Source: Roseihalotalea indica (GTDB lineage Bacteria > Bacteroidota > Bacteroidia > Cytophagales > Cyclobacteriaceae). Taken from it: a stretch of DNA of 64,000 bases. Both the position numbers and the translations under genes were made by a program. This document shows positions 51,011 to 61,312 of the stretch, in pieces. Every line of letters starts with the position of its first letter. Position 1 is the first letter of the stretch. The stretch lies in assembly GCF_022458895.1 (NCBI RefSeq), contig NZ_JAINFL010000018.1, positions 55,569-119,568 of the forward strand, given 5' to 3'. Below the pieces are notes generated by a model. The model was not told where the DNA came from, made no database searches, and saw nothing but the letters and a program-made list of their open reading frames with translations.

Positions 51011-53797
51011 TTAATGCGCTTCCAGCCAGTTTTGGCCAATACCAGTGCCTACTTCCATCGGCACATCCAGCGGTAAAGCGTTGATCATGAGTTCGGTCAC
51101 TTTTTCTTTAAGTTTTTCCTGTTCACCCAGATGTACATCAAAAACCAGTTCGTCATGCACCTGGAGAATCATGCGGGATTTAAGCTTTTCTTTCTGCATC
51201 CAATCGTAGATATCGACCATCGCAATCTTGATCATGTCGGCCGCAGTGCCCTGAATGGGGGCATTGATGGCGTTGCGTTCGCTATACCCTCGCAAGGTAG
51301 GGTTGCGGGAATTGATATCGCGCAGATAGCGTTTGCGACCCATAATAGTTTCTACATACTCTACTTCACGGGCCTGCTGAATCACCCGATCCATATACTG
51401 CCGGACGCTGGTGAACTGCTCAAAATAAGCCTTAATAATATCAGAAGCTTCTGATTTGGGAATGCTCAACCGTTGAGCCAACCCAAAGGATGAAACACCA
51501 TAGATAATACCAAAATTGGCCATCTTAGCCTTCCGCCGCATTTCCGGGGTTATCTCATCTAATGAAACACCGAAAATCTTGCTGGCGGTGGCCGCATGAA
51601 TATCCTGCCCTTTCTGAAATGCCTCGATCATGGTTTTATCCTGAGCAAATGAGGCCATGATGCGCAACTCTACCTGAGAATAATCCGCCGACATCAACGC
51701 AAACTCTTCACTGCGGGGCACAAAAGCTTTACGAATGAGCTGCCCCTTCTCGGTACGAATAGGGATATTCTGCAAGTTAGGATTCGTTGAACTTAACCTC
51801 CCGGTAGTCGTTACCGCCTGATTATAAGAAGTATGAATACGTTGATCTACCGGACTAATTAGTTTGGGTAGCGAATCGATATAGGTATTTTTGAGTTTTA
51901 CCAATTCGCGATAGTCCAGAATCCGGCGAGCAATCTCATGTTCAGTGGCTAAATCTGAGAGAATAGCTTCACCAGTGGCATATTGCCCGGATTTAGTGCG
52001 TTTAGGTTTTTCTAAAAGCTTCATATGATCAAACAGCACCTCACCCAATTGCTTGGGCGAACCGATGTTGAACTCGGTACCGGCAACCTGGTACACCTCC
52101 TGTTCCAGTTTAATGATGTCCTGGGCCAGTTCGTCTGACAGTTCATGCAACACCTGCGTATCTACATTAACCCCTTCATATTCCATTGCTGTTAATACCG
52201 GCACCAATGGCATCTCCATGCGGTGGAAAAGTTTGTTCAGCTTCTCATCTTCTTTAAGCTTATCTTCAAAAATTTCCTTTAGCCTCAGCGTAACGTCAGC
52301 ATCTTCGCCGGCATACTCGGCTGCGGTTTCTGCCGGAACATCGCGCATGGTTCCCTGCCCTTTTCCTTTTTTGCCGATCAGGCTCTCAATAGAAACCGGC
52401 TTGTAATTGAGATAATTTTCCGCCATTACATCCATAGAATGGCTGGTTTCCGGGTCGAGGAGGTAATGAGCGATCATGGTATCAAACATGGCACCGTTTA
52501 CATCCACTCCGTATTTCTTCAGCACCAGTATGTCGAACTTCAGGTTCTGCCCGATTTTTAACACTTTTTCATTCTCCAGCACAGGCTTAAACTCATCTAC
52601 AATCTTTTGCGCTTCAGCTTTATCTTCCGGCACGGGAACGTAAAAGGCCTTACAGGTCTCGCCGGCAAACGCCAAACCGACCAGTTGTGTTTCCATGGCA
52701 TCCAGGCTGTCGGTTTCGGTGTCAAAGCATATTGCCGATTTTTCGGAGAGCAGCTTCACCAGTTTGGCTCGCTGCTCGAGGGTGGCTACTAACTGGTACT
52801 CATGCTCGGTATTTTCGATAGAATCCTGAAAGTCGAAAGGCAACTCATTATGGTCTTCCGTTACTTCATCAACAGGACTATCAAATAACCCTGGTTGGGC
52901 CTGAGCAGTAGCCGGGTGGTTATCCAGCACCCGCCGGGCCAGCGTGCGGAATTCTAGTTCATCAAATATTTTCCGCAGAGCATTTTCATCCGGATGGTCC
53001 AGGTGCAGAGCTTCTTCATCGATGGGAATGGGCACATCAATTTTGATAGTAGCCAACTCTTTAGACATCAGTCCTTGCTCTCCAAACTCCAGCACTCGCT
53101 CTTTCTGTTTGCCCTTGAGCTGATCAGCATTAGCAATAATCGCTTCTACTGAACCAAACTCCTTCAGCAATTTGGAAGCCGTTTTAGCCCCAATACCCGG
53201 GATGCCTGGGATGTTATCTGAACTATCGCCCTGCAACCCCAGAATATCACGCACTTGATCAACCTTCTGAATGTCGAACTTCTTCAACACTTCAGGAATG
53301 CCCAGAATTTCTACACTATTCCCCATATAAGATGGTTTATACAGGTAGATGCATTCTTCTACTAGCTGGGCATAATCCTTATCGGGCGTCATCATATAAA
53401 CCGTATACCCCTGTTTTGCTGCGTGCTTGGCAAAAGTGCCGATAATATCGTCGGCTTCGTAGCCATCTCTTTCCAATACCGGAATATGAAAGGCCCGAAC
53501 AATGTCTTTTACAATAGGAATTGCCACCTGAATATCTTCCGGTTGCGCTTCGCGGTGGGCTTTATACGCTTCGTATTGCTCATGACGGAAGGTAGGCGCG
53601 CTGGTATCAAATGCTACGGCAATATGAGACGGTCTTTCTTTATTTAATACCTCAACCAGGGCATTGGTAAACCCCAGCGCAGCACCAGTGTTCATGCCCT
53701 TGGAGTTGATTCGGGGATTTTTACTAAATGCAAAATGAGCACGATAGATCAGTGCCATGGCATCCAGCAGAAACAGTTTTTTATCGGATTGACTCAT
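51011..53797 (-). CDS. polA: DNA polymerase I
   Basis: About 928 residues from the ATG at 53797 (a TTG at 53833 is a weaker start). Order: 5'-3' exonuclease (1 to about 290, KLFLLDAMALIYRAHFAF, GYEADDIIGTFA, GDSSDNIPGIPGIGAKTA); 3'-5' exonuclease (about 325-510) with the intact first DED motif in ICFDTETDSLD; family A polymerase (about 530-928) with TTGRLSSTNPNLQNIPIR, YSQVELRIMAS, RRKAKMANFGIIYGVSSFGL and QVHDELVFDV. It is a complete three-domain enzyme for Okazaki-fragment processing and repair, on the minus strand divergent from polysaccharide cluster B. Confidence 0.97.
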   Translation of the reverse strand: MSQSDKKLFLLDAMALIYRAHFAFSKNPRINSKGMNTGAALGFTNALVEVLNKERPSHIAVAFDTSAPTFRHEQYEAYKAHREAQPEDIQVAIPIVKDIVRAFHIPVLERDGYEADDIIGTFAKHAAKQGYTVYMMTPDKDYAQLVEECIYLYKPSYMGNSVEILGIPEVLKKFDIQKVDQVRDILGLQGDSSDNIPGIPGIGAKTASKLLKEFGSVEAIIANADQLKGKQKERVLEFGEQGLMSKELATIKIDVPIPIDEEALHLDHPDENALRKIFDELEFRTLARRVLDNHPATAQAQPGLFDSPVDEVTEDHNELPFDFQDSIENTEHEYQLVATLEQRAKLVKLLSEKSAICFDTETDSLDAMETQLVGLAFAGETCKAFYVPVPEDKAEAQKIVDEFKPVLENEKVLKIGQNLKFDILVLKKYGVDVNGAMFDTMIAHYLLDPETSHSMDVMAENYLNYKPVSIESLIGKKGKGQGTMRDVPAETAAEYAGEDADVTLRLKEIFEDKLKEDEKLNKLFHRMEMPLVPVLTAMEYEGVNVDTQVLHELSDELAQDIIKLEQEVYQVAGTEFNIGSPKQLGEVLFDHMKLLEKPKRTKSGQYATGEAILSDLATEHEIARRILDYRELVKLKNTYIDSLPKLISPVDQRIHTSYNQAVTTTGRLSSTNPNLQNIPIRTEKGQLIRKAFVPRSEEFALMSADYSQVELRIMASFAQDKTMIEAFQKGQDIHAATASKIFGVSLDEITPEMRRKAKMANFGIIYGVSSFGLAQRLSIPKSEASDIIKAYFEQFTSVRQYMDRVIQQAREVEYVETIMGRKRYLRDINSRNPTLRGYSERNAINAPIQGTAADMIKIAMVDIYDWMQKEKLKSRMILQVHDELVFDVHLGEQEKLKEKVTELMINALPLDVPMEVGTGIGQNWLEAH

Positions 53798-54152
53798 ACG
53801 GTCAAAGGTGAGAACATGGGCCGGGAATTGCAAGCTTCACGCTTCAACAAATCGCACTCAGCTATAGGTAATGATCCCCTGAAAGAGGAAATTTTTAGCA
53901 AGCCCCCTCTTAAGTAAAAATGAGTGCTTTTGGTACGATGTTGTATATTATCTGGTTAGTTATACTCCCTGTTTCAGTGTTCTTAGAAAGATACCAACAT
54001 GCTCGTTAATTTTTTATTGGGTTACAAAAAAATACTATTAGTTCCGATTCTTACTGGCTTTGGTAATTGGTGCGCTATGTAATGATTTTATCAATTGGCG
54101 CACTTTTTGAGAAATTGTGATTAACATATACAATAACGCCATAAGCTGATAA

Positions 54153-54164
54153 CGTTTACGAACG
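54153..54164. promoter_or_regulatory. Dyad 1, CGTT-N4-AACG
   Basis: CGTTTACGAACG is an imperfect palindrome with 4-nt half-sites. It lies about 20 nt upstream of the -33 box of the cluster B promoter and has a near-identical copy 68 nt downstream, the arrangement expected for an operator pair or activator site. Confidence 0.45.
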
Positions 54165-54183
54165 AAGGTTATCTGCATACTTG

Positions 54184-54215
54184 TTTGTCAGATAATATTA
54201 GTATATGTAGTTTTG
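54184..54215 (+). promoter_or_regulatory. Consensus promoter of polysaccharide cluster B
   Basis: TTTG (54184-54187), 20 nt, then TAGTTTTG (54208-54215): exact match to the Bacteroidota promoter (TTTG, about 20 nt, TAnnTTTG). Initiation is predicted near 54222, giving a leader of about 63 nt to the ATG at 54285. Confidence 0.7.
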
Positions 54216-54220
54216 CGCCA

Positions 54221-54232
54221 CGTTTATGAACG
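54221..54232. promoter_or_regulatory. Dyad 2, CGTT-N4-AACG
   Basis: CGTTTATGAACG repeats the upstream dyad with one difference and falls at the predicted transcription start of cluster B; it is followed by the overlapping palindrome GAACGTTC. A protein bound here would block initiation. Confidence 0.45.
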
Positions 54233-54284
54233 TTCTTATAAATGATCAATTTCTATGAGGTGCGTTCTTACCACAAAGTACCGT

Positions 54285-56891
54285 ATGTCGAAGAAACGAC
54301 TTTTTTTCATTGCTTTCGCCTTCTTTCTACACTACTTATCCCCCAGCTTTGGGCAAGATGCCAGCTTGTTACAACAGCAGGATTGGAGTAACGTTAGAGT
54401 AGACAAATTCTCTGATGCACAGATTAAGCGCCTGGTTCAGGCAGCAGAAGAGAGGAATATCAGTGTGCAGAATATTCAGGAGCAGGCCCTGATCCGCGGC
54501 ATGCCTCGCACTGAAATAAATAAGCTCCTGCAGCGCATCAGCCGCATACAGCGTAACTCGCCTCAATCTCGTTCGGGCCAGCGATCTTCTCAGTCAGATA
54601 CCGAATCAGACAGCCTTTCTCAAACATCTCAACGTGATTCATCACTTGACATCATTAGTGAGGAAGAGCGCAAAGTATTTGGTTTCAGCCTGTTTAACAG
54701 CCAGGATCTAACGTTTGAGCCGAACCAGAGCATTGCTACCCCTCAGAATTACCAGTTGGGCCCAGGCGATGAATTACTGATCAACGTATGGGGCGCCTCT
54801 CAACAAAATTACGCACTAGAGGTAGACCGTGACGGAACAGTACGTATTGATAATCTGGGGCCGGTTTATGTTAATGGCCTTACTATTGAGGATGCTGAGC
54901 GTCGCATTATTGGCAGATTGTCTGAGATATATGCCGGTTTGCGAGGCAACCGGGAGCGTCCGGCAAACACCTACGCCGAGGTAACTTTAGGGCAGGCACG
55001 CAGCATTAAAGTAACCATTGTAGGTGAAGTACGAAAACCAGGCACGTATACGCTTTCTTCATTGGCCTCTGCGTTTAATGCCTTGTATCAGTCAGGCGGC
55101 CCTACCTTTATTGGCTCTTTCCGAAATATTGAAATTGTACGAGAAGGAAAGGTTGTAAACACACTGGATGTGTACGATTTTCTGGTAGGGGGAGAACAAA
55201 GCAATAACAATGCACAACTACAAGACCAGGATATTATACGGGTAACTCCTTATGACACCCGCATAGAATTAAAAGGCCAAGTTAAACGCCCGGGGTATTA
55301 CGAAGTAAAGCCAGAAGAGACATTAGACCAGGCTGTAAAGTTTGGTGGCGGATTCACTGATAAAGCCTATACCCACCGGCTGAAAGTAACGCGCAAGACT
55401 CCCCGAGCTAAACAAATCATTGATGTCTCTAATGATGAGATTAATAGCTTTATCAGCAAAAATGGCGATGTTGTAATCGTAGATTCCATTCTGAACCGCT
55501 ACGAGAACCGGGTAGAAATACTGGGGGCTGTTTTCCGCCCAGGCGATTATGCCTTAACAGAAGGGCTCACCGTACGAGGGCTGTTGGCTAAAGCAGAGGG
55601 CTTACGGGAAGATGCGTATGCTGGACGGGCACTGCTATATCGTAAAGGCGAAGATCTCACCCCGCAGGTAGTGTCCCTGGATCTACGAGAAGTACTAAGC
55701 CAAGGCAGCGACGATATCCCATTGCAACGGGAAGATGTATTGCGAGTGTACTCGATAACTGACCTGGAAGAAGAATATATGGTGCGTATTGATGGCGAAG
55801 TGCAAGATCCCGATCATTACCCTTATATGAAAGGAATGACGCTCGGAGACCTGATAGCCATGGCTGGCGGCATGAAAGAATCGGCCTACGAAGCAAAAGT
55901 AGACGTGGCCCGCCCCGTGAAAAATGTGACTGATGAAGGAACCAATGGAAGCCCAAATGCGACGGCAAAAACTTACCACTTTGATATAAACACTTCCTTA
56001 GAGCTTGTTGAGAACGCTTCGGATTTCGAACTATTACCCTCTGATCAGGTGTTTGTACGACAATCGCTTGATTATGAACCTCAACAGACAGTGCATGTAA
56101 TCGGCGAGGTAGCTTATCCAGGCGAATATGCAATTACCAGTAAAGATGAGCGCATTTCTGATTTGGTAGAGCGGGCTGGTGGCCTTACCTCTTATTCTTA
56201 CCGAGAAGGGGCTCATTTAGTGCGACTTAATCCGGAGTTCTACGAAGAGAAAGCGCTGAAGGAAGAGCTTTTGCGAGACTCGTTACGCTACTTGCGCTAT
56301 CAGCAGTACTTTTTGAATGATGGGCAATTACAAAATACCAGAACGCAAAACAATAAAACTCAGAATAATAAAATTGCTCCTAGCCAACAGCAAAGCATGG
56401 TTATTGAAGAGGACATTCAGATTCCCCGCTATCGGCTAGTAGAGTCTGAAACACAAAATATAGGTATTAACTTGGAAAAAATTTTAGAACAGCCTCATTC
56501 TAAATACGACATACGTCTGCTGCCAGGAGACACGCTTAGAATTCCAAAGCAATTACAAACGGTGAGAATGAGTGGTGAAGTATTGTACCCGGTATCATCT
56601 CGTTATGATCGTTCAAAAGGCTTTAAAAGCTATATTGCCGAATCGGGGGGATTTGCCCGAAATGCTGACAAAAAACGTTCATACATTGTATATGCCAATG
56701 GGTCAGTAGACCGGACCAGGAGCCTGTTGTTTATTAAGAATTATCCTAAAGTAAAGCCAGGTGCTGAAATTATAGTACCTCAAAGGCCACAAAAGAATAA
56801 CCAGTCTATTCAACAATTAGCTATCATTAGTTCTGCATTGGCTACGCTAAGTTTAGTACTTATTAGAGTTATAGATATCGCAGGAAATTAG
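54285..56891 (+). CDS. Multi-SLBB polysaccharide export protein (Wza-like)
   Basis: About 868 residues from the ATG at 54285; an ATG at 54255 would add ten residues before the signal peptide (MSKKRLFFIAFAFFLHYLSP, cleavage SFGQ). A Ser-rich linker precedes the poly-export domain (YQLGPGDELLINVWGASQQN, then GPVYVNGLTIEDAERRI). At least five SLBB beta-grasp domains follow, each with a V-x-G-E/A-V-x-x-P-G-x-Y motif (e.g. VTIVGEVRKPGTYTL, IELKGQVKRPGYYEV, VEILGAVFRPGDYAL, VHVIGEVAYPGEYAI). It ends in a hydrophobic C-terminal helix (LAIISSALATLSLVLIRVI). This is the outer-membrane exit of cluster B, much longer than the single-SLBB protein of cluster A; no lipobox is seen. Confidence 0.9.
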   Translation: MSKKRLFFIAFAFFLHYLSPSFGQDASLLQQQDWSNVRVDKFSDAQIKRLVQAAEERNISVQNIQEQALIRGMPRTEINKLLQRISRIQRNSPQSRSGQRSSQSDTESDSLSQTSQRDSSLDIISEEERKVFGFSLFNSQDLTFEPNQSIATPQNYQLGPGDELLINVWGASQQNYALEVDRDGTVRIDNLGPVYVNGLTIEDAERRIIGRLSEIYAGLRGNRERPANTYAEVTLGQARSIKVTIVGEVRKPGTYTLSSLASAFNALYQSGGPTFIGSFRNIEIVREGKVVNTLDVYDFLVGGEQSNNNAQLQDQDIIRVTPYDTRIELKGQVKRPGYYEVKPEETLDQAVKFGGGFTDKAYTHRLKVTRKTPRAKQIIDVSNDEINSFISKNGDVVIVDSILNRYENRVEILGAVFRPGDYALTEGLTVRGLLAKAEGLREDAYAGRALLYRKGEDLTPQVVSLDLREVLSQGSDDIPLQREDVLRVYSITDLEEEYMVRIDGEVQDPDHYPYMKGMTLGDLIAMAGGMKESAYEAKVDVARPVKNVTDEGTNGSPNATAKTYHFDINTSLELVENASDFELLPSDQVFVRQSLDYEPQQTVHVIGEVAYPGEYAITSKDERISDLVERAGGLTSYSYREGAHLVRLNPEFYEEKALKEELLRDSLRYLRYQQYFLNDGQLQNTRTQNNKTQNNKIAPSQQQSMVIEEDIQIPRYRLVESETQNIGINLEKILEQPHSKYDIRLLPGDTLRIPKQLQTVRMSGEVLYPVSSRYDRSKGFKSYIAESGGFARNADKKRSYIVYANGSVDRTRSLLFIKNYPKVKPGAEIIVPQRPQKNNQSIQQLAIISSALATLSLVLIRVIDIAGN

Positions 56892-56917
56892 GCTTATTCA
56901 ACCAATTACGTTCTATT

Positions 56918-58180
56918 TTGGAGACAAGCGAAGAATATACGGAAACAAAGCCGAAGGCCAACAATGGTGACTCTTCTTATGTAAAATCTCAGGTTACTAC
57001 TAAAAGTAGTCAGGCAGAAGAAGAAGAGATAGACCTGCTGGACTTACTACGGCAAATCTGGGGAAGGCGAAGAACAGTATGGATAACGGCGATAATTGCA
57101 CTTGTGTTAGGCCTTTTTATTGCACTAGTTAGCCCAGAAGAGTACAGTTCTAATATTGTGCTAATGCCCCAATCCTCATCTGGATCTTCATCAGGCTCTT
57201 CCAGTTTTCTTAAACAACTGGGTGGATTCACCGGCGTTAGCTTCGGCGGCACATCTGGAACACTGGATAAAAGTTTATATCCAGACATTACGAAAAGCAC
57301 CTCTTTTTATCTCGCTATCATGAATGAAGAGATGTACTTTCCGACCTTGGATACTACGATGAGCCTGTATCATTACTTTACCGAGATTGACACCCCGCCC
57401 CTGACAGAGCATGTCAAGCGTTATACCATCGGACTACCTCGTTTGCTGCTCCAATTACCTTTAGGCTTACTGAACATTCTTGATAAACCTAATAAGCTGG
57501 CAAGTTCTTCTGTCGGTAATACACCAGCAGCGCCAACTATCACTGAAACAGATACTGCTGCTCAGCCGCCTTTGAACAGAGCAGATACGCTCTACCGGCC
57601 AATTATGCTCACTAATAAGCAGTTAGCTGTTATGGCTAAACTAAAAGACCGCATTGAAACAAGTATTGAAGACAATGGCATGGTGAAGGTGAGTGCTAAA
57701 ATGCCAGACCCATATATTGCTGCCGAAACTACCGAACTGGCGATCAATTACCTAACGCAGTATATTACTGATTATAGGGTCGAAAAAGTACAAGAGGATC
57801 TAATGTTCATTGAAAAGCAGTACGAAGAAAAACAAGATAGGTATAATATTGCTCAACAAAAGCTTGCCAGCATACGAGACCAAAATGCAAATATTGTTAC
57901 TGAAAGGGCTAGAATAGAACTTAACCGAGCTGAAACCGAATACAACCTGGCGTTTAGTTTATACCAGAGTGTAGCTCAGCAGCTGGAGCAGGCTCGGATA
58001 AAAGTACAGGAAGAAACTCCTATATTTAAAGTTCTAGAACCTATTCAGATTCCTCTTAGAAAGAGTGAGCCTAACCAAGAGCTTATCCTTATTTTATCAT
58101 TATTTGCAGGCTTTGCCATAGGCATTGCTGTCGTGATTTTTCAGATTATATACAGTAACGTTAAATCTAGTATCCATTGA
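56918..58180 (+). CDS. Wzz/GumC-like chain-length determinant
   Basis: A 420-residue inner-membrane protein with no kinase domain. A cytoplasmic acidic N-terminus ([20 protein letters not shown]), TM1 (about 55-72), a low-complexity Ser-Gly stretch ([11 protein letters not shown], then [11 protein letters not shown]), a periplasmic coiled coil (about 270-370) and TM2 (about 390-412) form the Wzz domain. It should pair with the ABC transporter as a co-polymerase/periplasmic adaptor. TTG 56918 is chosen because no ATG or GTG lies before the first membrane segment. Its stop overlaps the next gene's TTG start. Confidence 0.85.
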   Translation: METSEEYTETKPKANNGDSSYVKSQVTTKSSQAEEEEIDLLDLLRQIWGRRRTVWITAIIALVLGLFIALVSPEEYSSNIVLMPQSSSGSSSGSSSFLKQLGGFTGVSFGGTSGTLDKSLYPDITKSTSFYLAIMNEEMYFPTLDTTMSLYHYFTEIDTPPLTEHVKRYTIGLPRLLLQLPLGLLNILDKPNKLASSSVGNTPAAPTITETDTAAQPPLNRADTLYRPIMLTNKQLAVMAKLKDRIETSIEDNGMVKVSAKMPDPYIAAETTELAINYLTQYITDYRVEKVQEDLMFIEKQYEEKQDRYNIAQQKLASIRDQNANIVTERARIELNRAETEYNLAFSLYQSVAQQLEQARIKVQEETPIFKVLEPIQIPLRKSEPNQELILILSLFAGFAIGIAVVIFQIIYSNVKSSIH

Positions 58181-59451
58181 AAGAAAAGACGTCCCTTACT
58201 GACTACAAAATTGGTATTATCGGGTTAGGCTATGTAGGCCTTCCACTGGCTGTAGCTTTTAATACTAAGTTTCGGGTCATTGGCTTTGACATTAACCCTT
58301 TCCGCGTCAGTGCCCTCCAGGCAGGGAATGACACCACTCAAGAGGTATTGCCAGAAGAATTAACTTCTGCTCAAAATATCAGTTTTACTACCAGCCACGA
58401 AGATCTTCAGGAATGCGACATCTATATTGTTACCGTACCTACCCCTATAGATCAATACAAAAAGCCTGATTTAGGTCCTCTGCTCAGGGCTAGTGAGATG
58501 ATTGGGAAGATACTAAAGAAAGACAATATTGTCATCTATGAATCTACTGTCTACCCTGGTTGTACAGAAGAAGAATGTGTCCCCCTTCTAGAAAAATTTA
58601 GTGGTTTAACTTATAATGAGGATTTTTTCTGCGGTTACTCTCCTGAGCGAATTAATCCAGGAGACCGAGAACACCGCGTAGATACAATTAAAAAAGTAAC
58701 CAGTGGTAGCACTCCCCAAGCGGCTGAACTTATAAATCAGCTATACCAAGCTATAATCACAGCGGGTACCCATTTAGCCTCTTCTATCCGAGTAGCAGAA
58801 GCAGCCAAAGTTATAGAGAATGCCCAAAGAGATATCAATATTGCTTTTGTAAATGAATTAGCTCTGATCTTTGACCGGCTAAATATTGACACATTAGAGG
58901 TCTTGGAAGCTGCTGGCACTAAGTGGAACTTTCTTCCTTTCCGTCCCGGTTTGGTTGGGGGGCATTGTATTGGTGTAGACCCATATTACTTAACCCATAA
59001 AGCCGAAAGTGTAGGGCATCACCCGGAGGTAATTCTTTCGGGTCGGCGTATTAACGACAACATGGGAATCTTTATTGCCAATAAAGTAGTAAAGCTTCTC
59101 TCTCAGCGTGGGCGAGCCATTTACGGGGCAAAAGTGCTTCTTTTGGGTATTACGTTTAAGGAAAACTGCCCGGACATACGAAATAGCCGGGTCATTGATA
59201 TTATTCATGAATTACTCAGCTTTGGTATTCAGGTAGAAGTCTATGACCCATTAGCCGACCCCAAGGCGGTGGAGCAGGAGTACCAGATACAACTTATTGA
59301 AAAACCCGGCGATGCTTACGACGGAATTATACTAGCCGTCGGGCATGATACATTTCATGACTTGGATTGGTCGGCAATGAAAGCCTCAGGAGCAGTTATT
59401 TATGATGTTAAAGGAGTTTTGACCAAAGGTTTAGCAGATACCAGATTATAA
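58177..59451 (+). CDS. UDP-N-acetyl-hexosamine 6-dehydrogenase (WbpA/TviB-like)
   Basis: A 424-residue nucleotide-sugar dehydrogenase. NAD-binding motif GLGYVGLP (residues 16-23); NVNTP-like segment [18 protein letters not shown]; catalytic Cys264 in [12 protein letters not shown]; and the C-terminal [18 protein letters not shown]. It oxidises a UDP-GlcNAc/GalNAc-type sugar at C6 to the uronic acid, as WbpA and Vi-antigen TviB do. The acid is probably used in the cluster B glycan. TTG start overlapping the Wzz stop (TTGA), so translation is coupled; ATG-less start is inferred. Confidence 0.9.
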   Translation: MKEKTSLTDYKIGIIGLGYVGLPLAVAFNTKFRVIGFDINPFRVSALQAGNDTTQEVLPEELTSAQNISFTTSHEDLQECDIYIVTVPTPIDQYKKPDLGPLLRASEMIGKILKKDNIVIYESTVYPGCTEEECVPLLEKFSGLTYNEDFFCGYSPERINPGDREHRVDTIKKVTSGSTPQAAELINQLYQAIITAGTHLASSIRVAEAAKVIENAQRDINIAFVNELALIFDRLNIDTLEVLEAAGTKWNFLPFRPGLVGGHCIGVDPYYLTHKAESVGHHPEVILSGRRINDNMGIFIANKVVKLLSQRGRAIYGAKVLLLGITFKENCPDIRNSRVIDIIHELLSFGIQVEVYDPLADPKAVEQEYQIQLIEKPGDAYDGIILAVGHDTFHDLDWSAMKASGAVIYDVKGVLTKGLADTRL

Positions 59452-59462
59452 TTTATTGTTGT

Positions 59463-60476
59463 ATGACAGAGAAAATATTAGTTACCGGTGCAGCAGGCTT
59501 TATTGGATTTCATTTATCAGGCAGGCTGTGTCAGGCTGGATATGAGGTAGTAGGAATTGATAATCTTAATGATTATTACGCTGTTAGTCTGAAAAAAGAT
59601 CGGCTGGCCATACTGCAGAAGAACGAAAATTTCAGTTTTTATCAAGCTGATATACAAAATAAAGCAGCTATAGATAAGCTATTTGACGAAAACACATTTA
59701 CATATGTAGTTAATCTGGCAGCTCAGGCGGGAGTTCGCTACTCTTTGGAAAACCCATATGCTTACACAGAGTCTAACATTACCGGATTCCTGAATATACT
59801 TGAAGGGTGCCGTCATAATAAGGTTAAGCATTTGGTATATGCCTCTTCCAGCTCTGTATATGGAGCTAACACGAAAATGCCTTTCTCTATCCATGACAAT
59901 GTAGACCATCCTGTCTCTTTGTATGCAGCCACCAAAAAATCGAATGAACTGATGGCGCATGCTTATTCTCACCTTTACAATATTCCTACTACCGGGCTAC
60001 GATTTTTTACTGTATATGGCCCATACGGACGGCCAGACATGGCACTTTTTCTGTTTACTAAAGCCATTTTGGAGAACCGCCCTATTGATGTCTACAACAA
60101 TGGAGAAATGCAGCGAGATTTCACCTATATTGATGACATTGTAGAGGGAATCACCAGGCTTATTCCTAACGTAGCACAACCTAATTCTGATTGGAGTAGC
60201 GAACAGCCCGATGCTGGTACGAGTTATGCTCCTTATCGCATTTATAATATTGGAAATAACCAGCCAGTTAAGTTGCTAGATTTTATTGAAGCCATAGAAG
60301 CTAGTTTAGGAAAAGAAGCACAGAAAAATCTAATGCCTTTGCAAGATGGAGACGTGCTGGCTACCTATGCTGATGTAGACGATCTGATACAGGATGTGGA
60401 TTTTCGCCCCGCCACTCCACTATCACAAGGAATTCAGCAATTTGTGGCTTGGTACCGATCATACTATAAGGTATAA
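59463..60476 (+). CDS. UDP-sugar 4-epimerase (CapI/WbpP-like)
   Basis: A 337-residue extended short-chain dehydrogenase. NAD loop GAAGFIG (residues 9-15), [18 protein letters not shown] typical of UDP-glucuronate 4-epimerase/CapI proteins, catalytic Tyr154 and Lys158 in [13 protein letters not shown], and [20 protein letters not shown]. With the preceding dehydrogenase it would convert the UDP-uronic acid or UDP-GlcNAc(A) to its 4-epimer for cluster B. 11 nt after the dehydrogenase, 3 nt before the transporter permease gene. Confidence 0.88.
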   Translation: MTEKILVTGAAGFIGFHLSGRLCQAGYEVVGIDNLNDYYAVSLKKDRLAILQKNENFSFYQADIQNKAAIDKLFDENTFTYVVNLAAQAGVRYSLENPYAYTESNITGFLNILEGCRHNKVKHLVYASSSSVYGANTKMPFSIHDNVDHPVSLYAATKKSNELMAHAYSHLYNIPTTGLRFFTVYGPYGRPDMALFLFTKAILENRPIDVYNNGEMQRDFTYIDDIVEGITRLIPNVAQPNSDWSSEQPDAGTSYAPYRIYNIGNNQPVKLLDFIEAIEASLGKEAQKNLMPLQDGDVLATYADVDDLIQDVDFRPATPLSQGIQQFVAWYRSYYKV

Positions 60477-60479
60477 ATT

Positions 60480-61307
60480 ATGCCTAAAATTATTATTGAC
60501 GCCAACAGAAGTATTCTTTCATTAAACCTGAAAGAATTATTTCAGTATAAAGACCTTTTTTATACGTTATCATACCGAGATTTTAAAGTAAAATATGCTC
60601 AGACTTTCCTGGGCATTAGCTGGGCCTTCATACAACCGCTCTTAACATTAATAGTATTTGCTCTAGTATTTAGCCGAGGTTTAAACTTGGATACTGGTGA
60701 TGTGCCCTATGTACTTTTTGCAGCCTGTGGCTTAGCTGCCTGGACGTATTTTTCTACTGTTATGAGCCAAGCCGGCAGTTCTATTATTGGTGCTCAAAGT
60801 ATTGTGCAAAAAATTTACTTTCCGCGATTGGTTATCCCGCTCTCAAAAGCAGTGGTAGGTTTAATCGACTTTGCAATAGCACTAGGTGTCATTTTCTGTC
60901 TGATGGCATTCTATCATTTTCCTCCGTCTACTAACCTTATCTTTTTACCATTCTTTGTGCTCCTTGCAGTAATTGCAGCTTTGGGAGTGGGGATCTGGCT
61001 GAGCGCGCTGACTATACGATTCCGTGACTTTCAAAATATTGTACCTTTTCTTGTTCGCTTCGGAATGTTCTTCACCCCTGTAGCTTACCCTTCAAGCCTG
61101 CTGGTTGACCGTATACCCGAATGGGCTCTGTTCGTTTATTATTTAAACCCCATTGCAGGCATCATCGATGGCTTTCGCTGGAGCATTCTAGATACAGCCC
61201 CTCCTAACCTGTTAGCTTATATTTCGTTTGGAATGGTAATCCTATTATTTATTAGTTCGCTATTTTATTTCAAGAAGGTAGAGCGAACCATAGCTGACAT
61301 TGTCTAA
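60480..61307 (+). CDS. ABC-2 polysaccharide export permease (Wzm-like)
   Basis: A 275-residue membrane protein with six predicted helices in the ABC-2 transporter pattern: the interfacial N-terminus (LFYTLSYRDFKVKYAQTFLG), ISWAFIQPLLTLIVFALVF, then AACGLAAWTYFSTVMSQAGS, FFTPVAYPSSLLVD and NPIAGIIDGFRW. With the ATPase encoded 5 nt downstream it exports the finished lipid-linked polymer across the inner membrane, an ABC-dependent route distinct from cluster A. Confidence 0.92.
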   Translation: MPKIIIDANRSILSLNLKELFQYKDLFYTLSYRDFKVKYAQTFLGISWAFIQPLLTLIVFALVFSRGLNLDTGDVPYVLFAACGLAAWTYFSTVMSQAGSSIIGAQSIVQKIYFPRLVIPLSKAVVGLIDFAIALGVIFCLMAFYHFPPSTNLIFLPFFVLLAVIAALGVGIWLSALTIRFRDFQNIVPFLVRFGMFFTPVAYPSSLLVDRIPEWALFVYYLNPIAGIIDGFRWSILDTAPPNLLAYISFGMVILLFISSLFYFKKVERTIADIV

Positions 61308-61312
61308 CAATT

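Larger units (their letters stand above)
53798..54284. other. Divergent intergenic region, polA and polysaccharide cluster B
   Basis: 487 nt with no supportable gene. Near cluster B it contains an AATTGG direct repeat (54065-54075 and 54093-54103, AATTGGTGCGC and AATTGGCGCAC), two copies of a CGTT-N4-AACG dyad (54153-54164 and 54221-54232), and a full-consensus promoter between them. The polA side has no clear promoter box. Confidence 0.6.
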
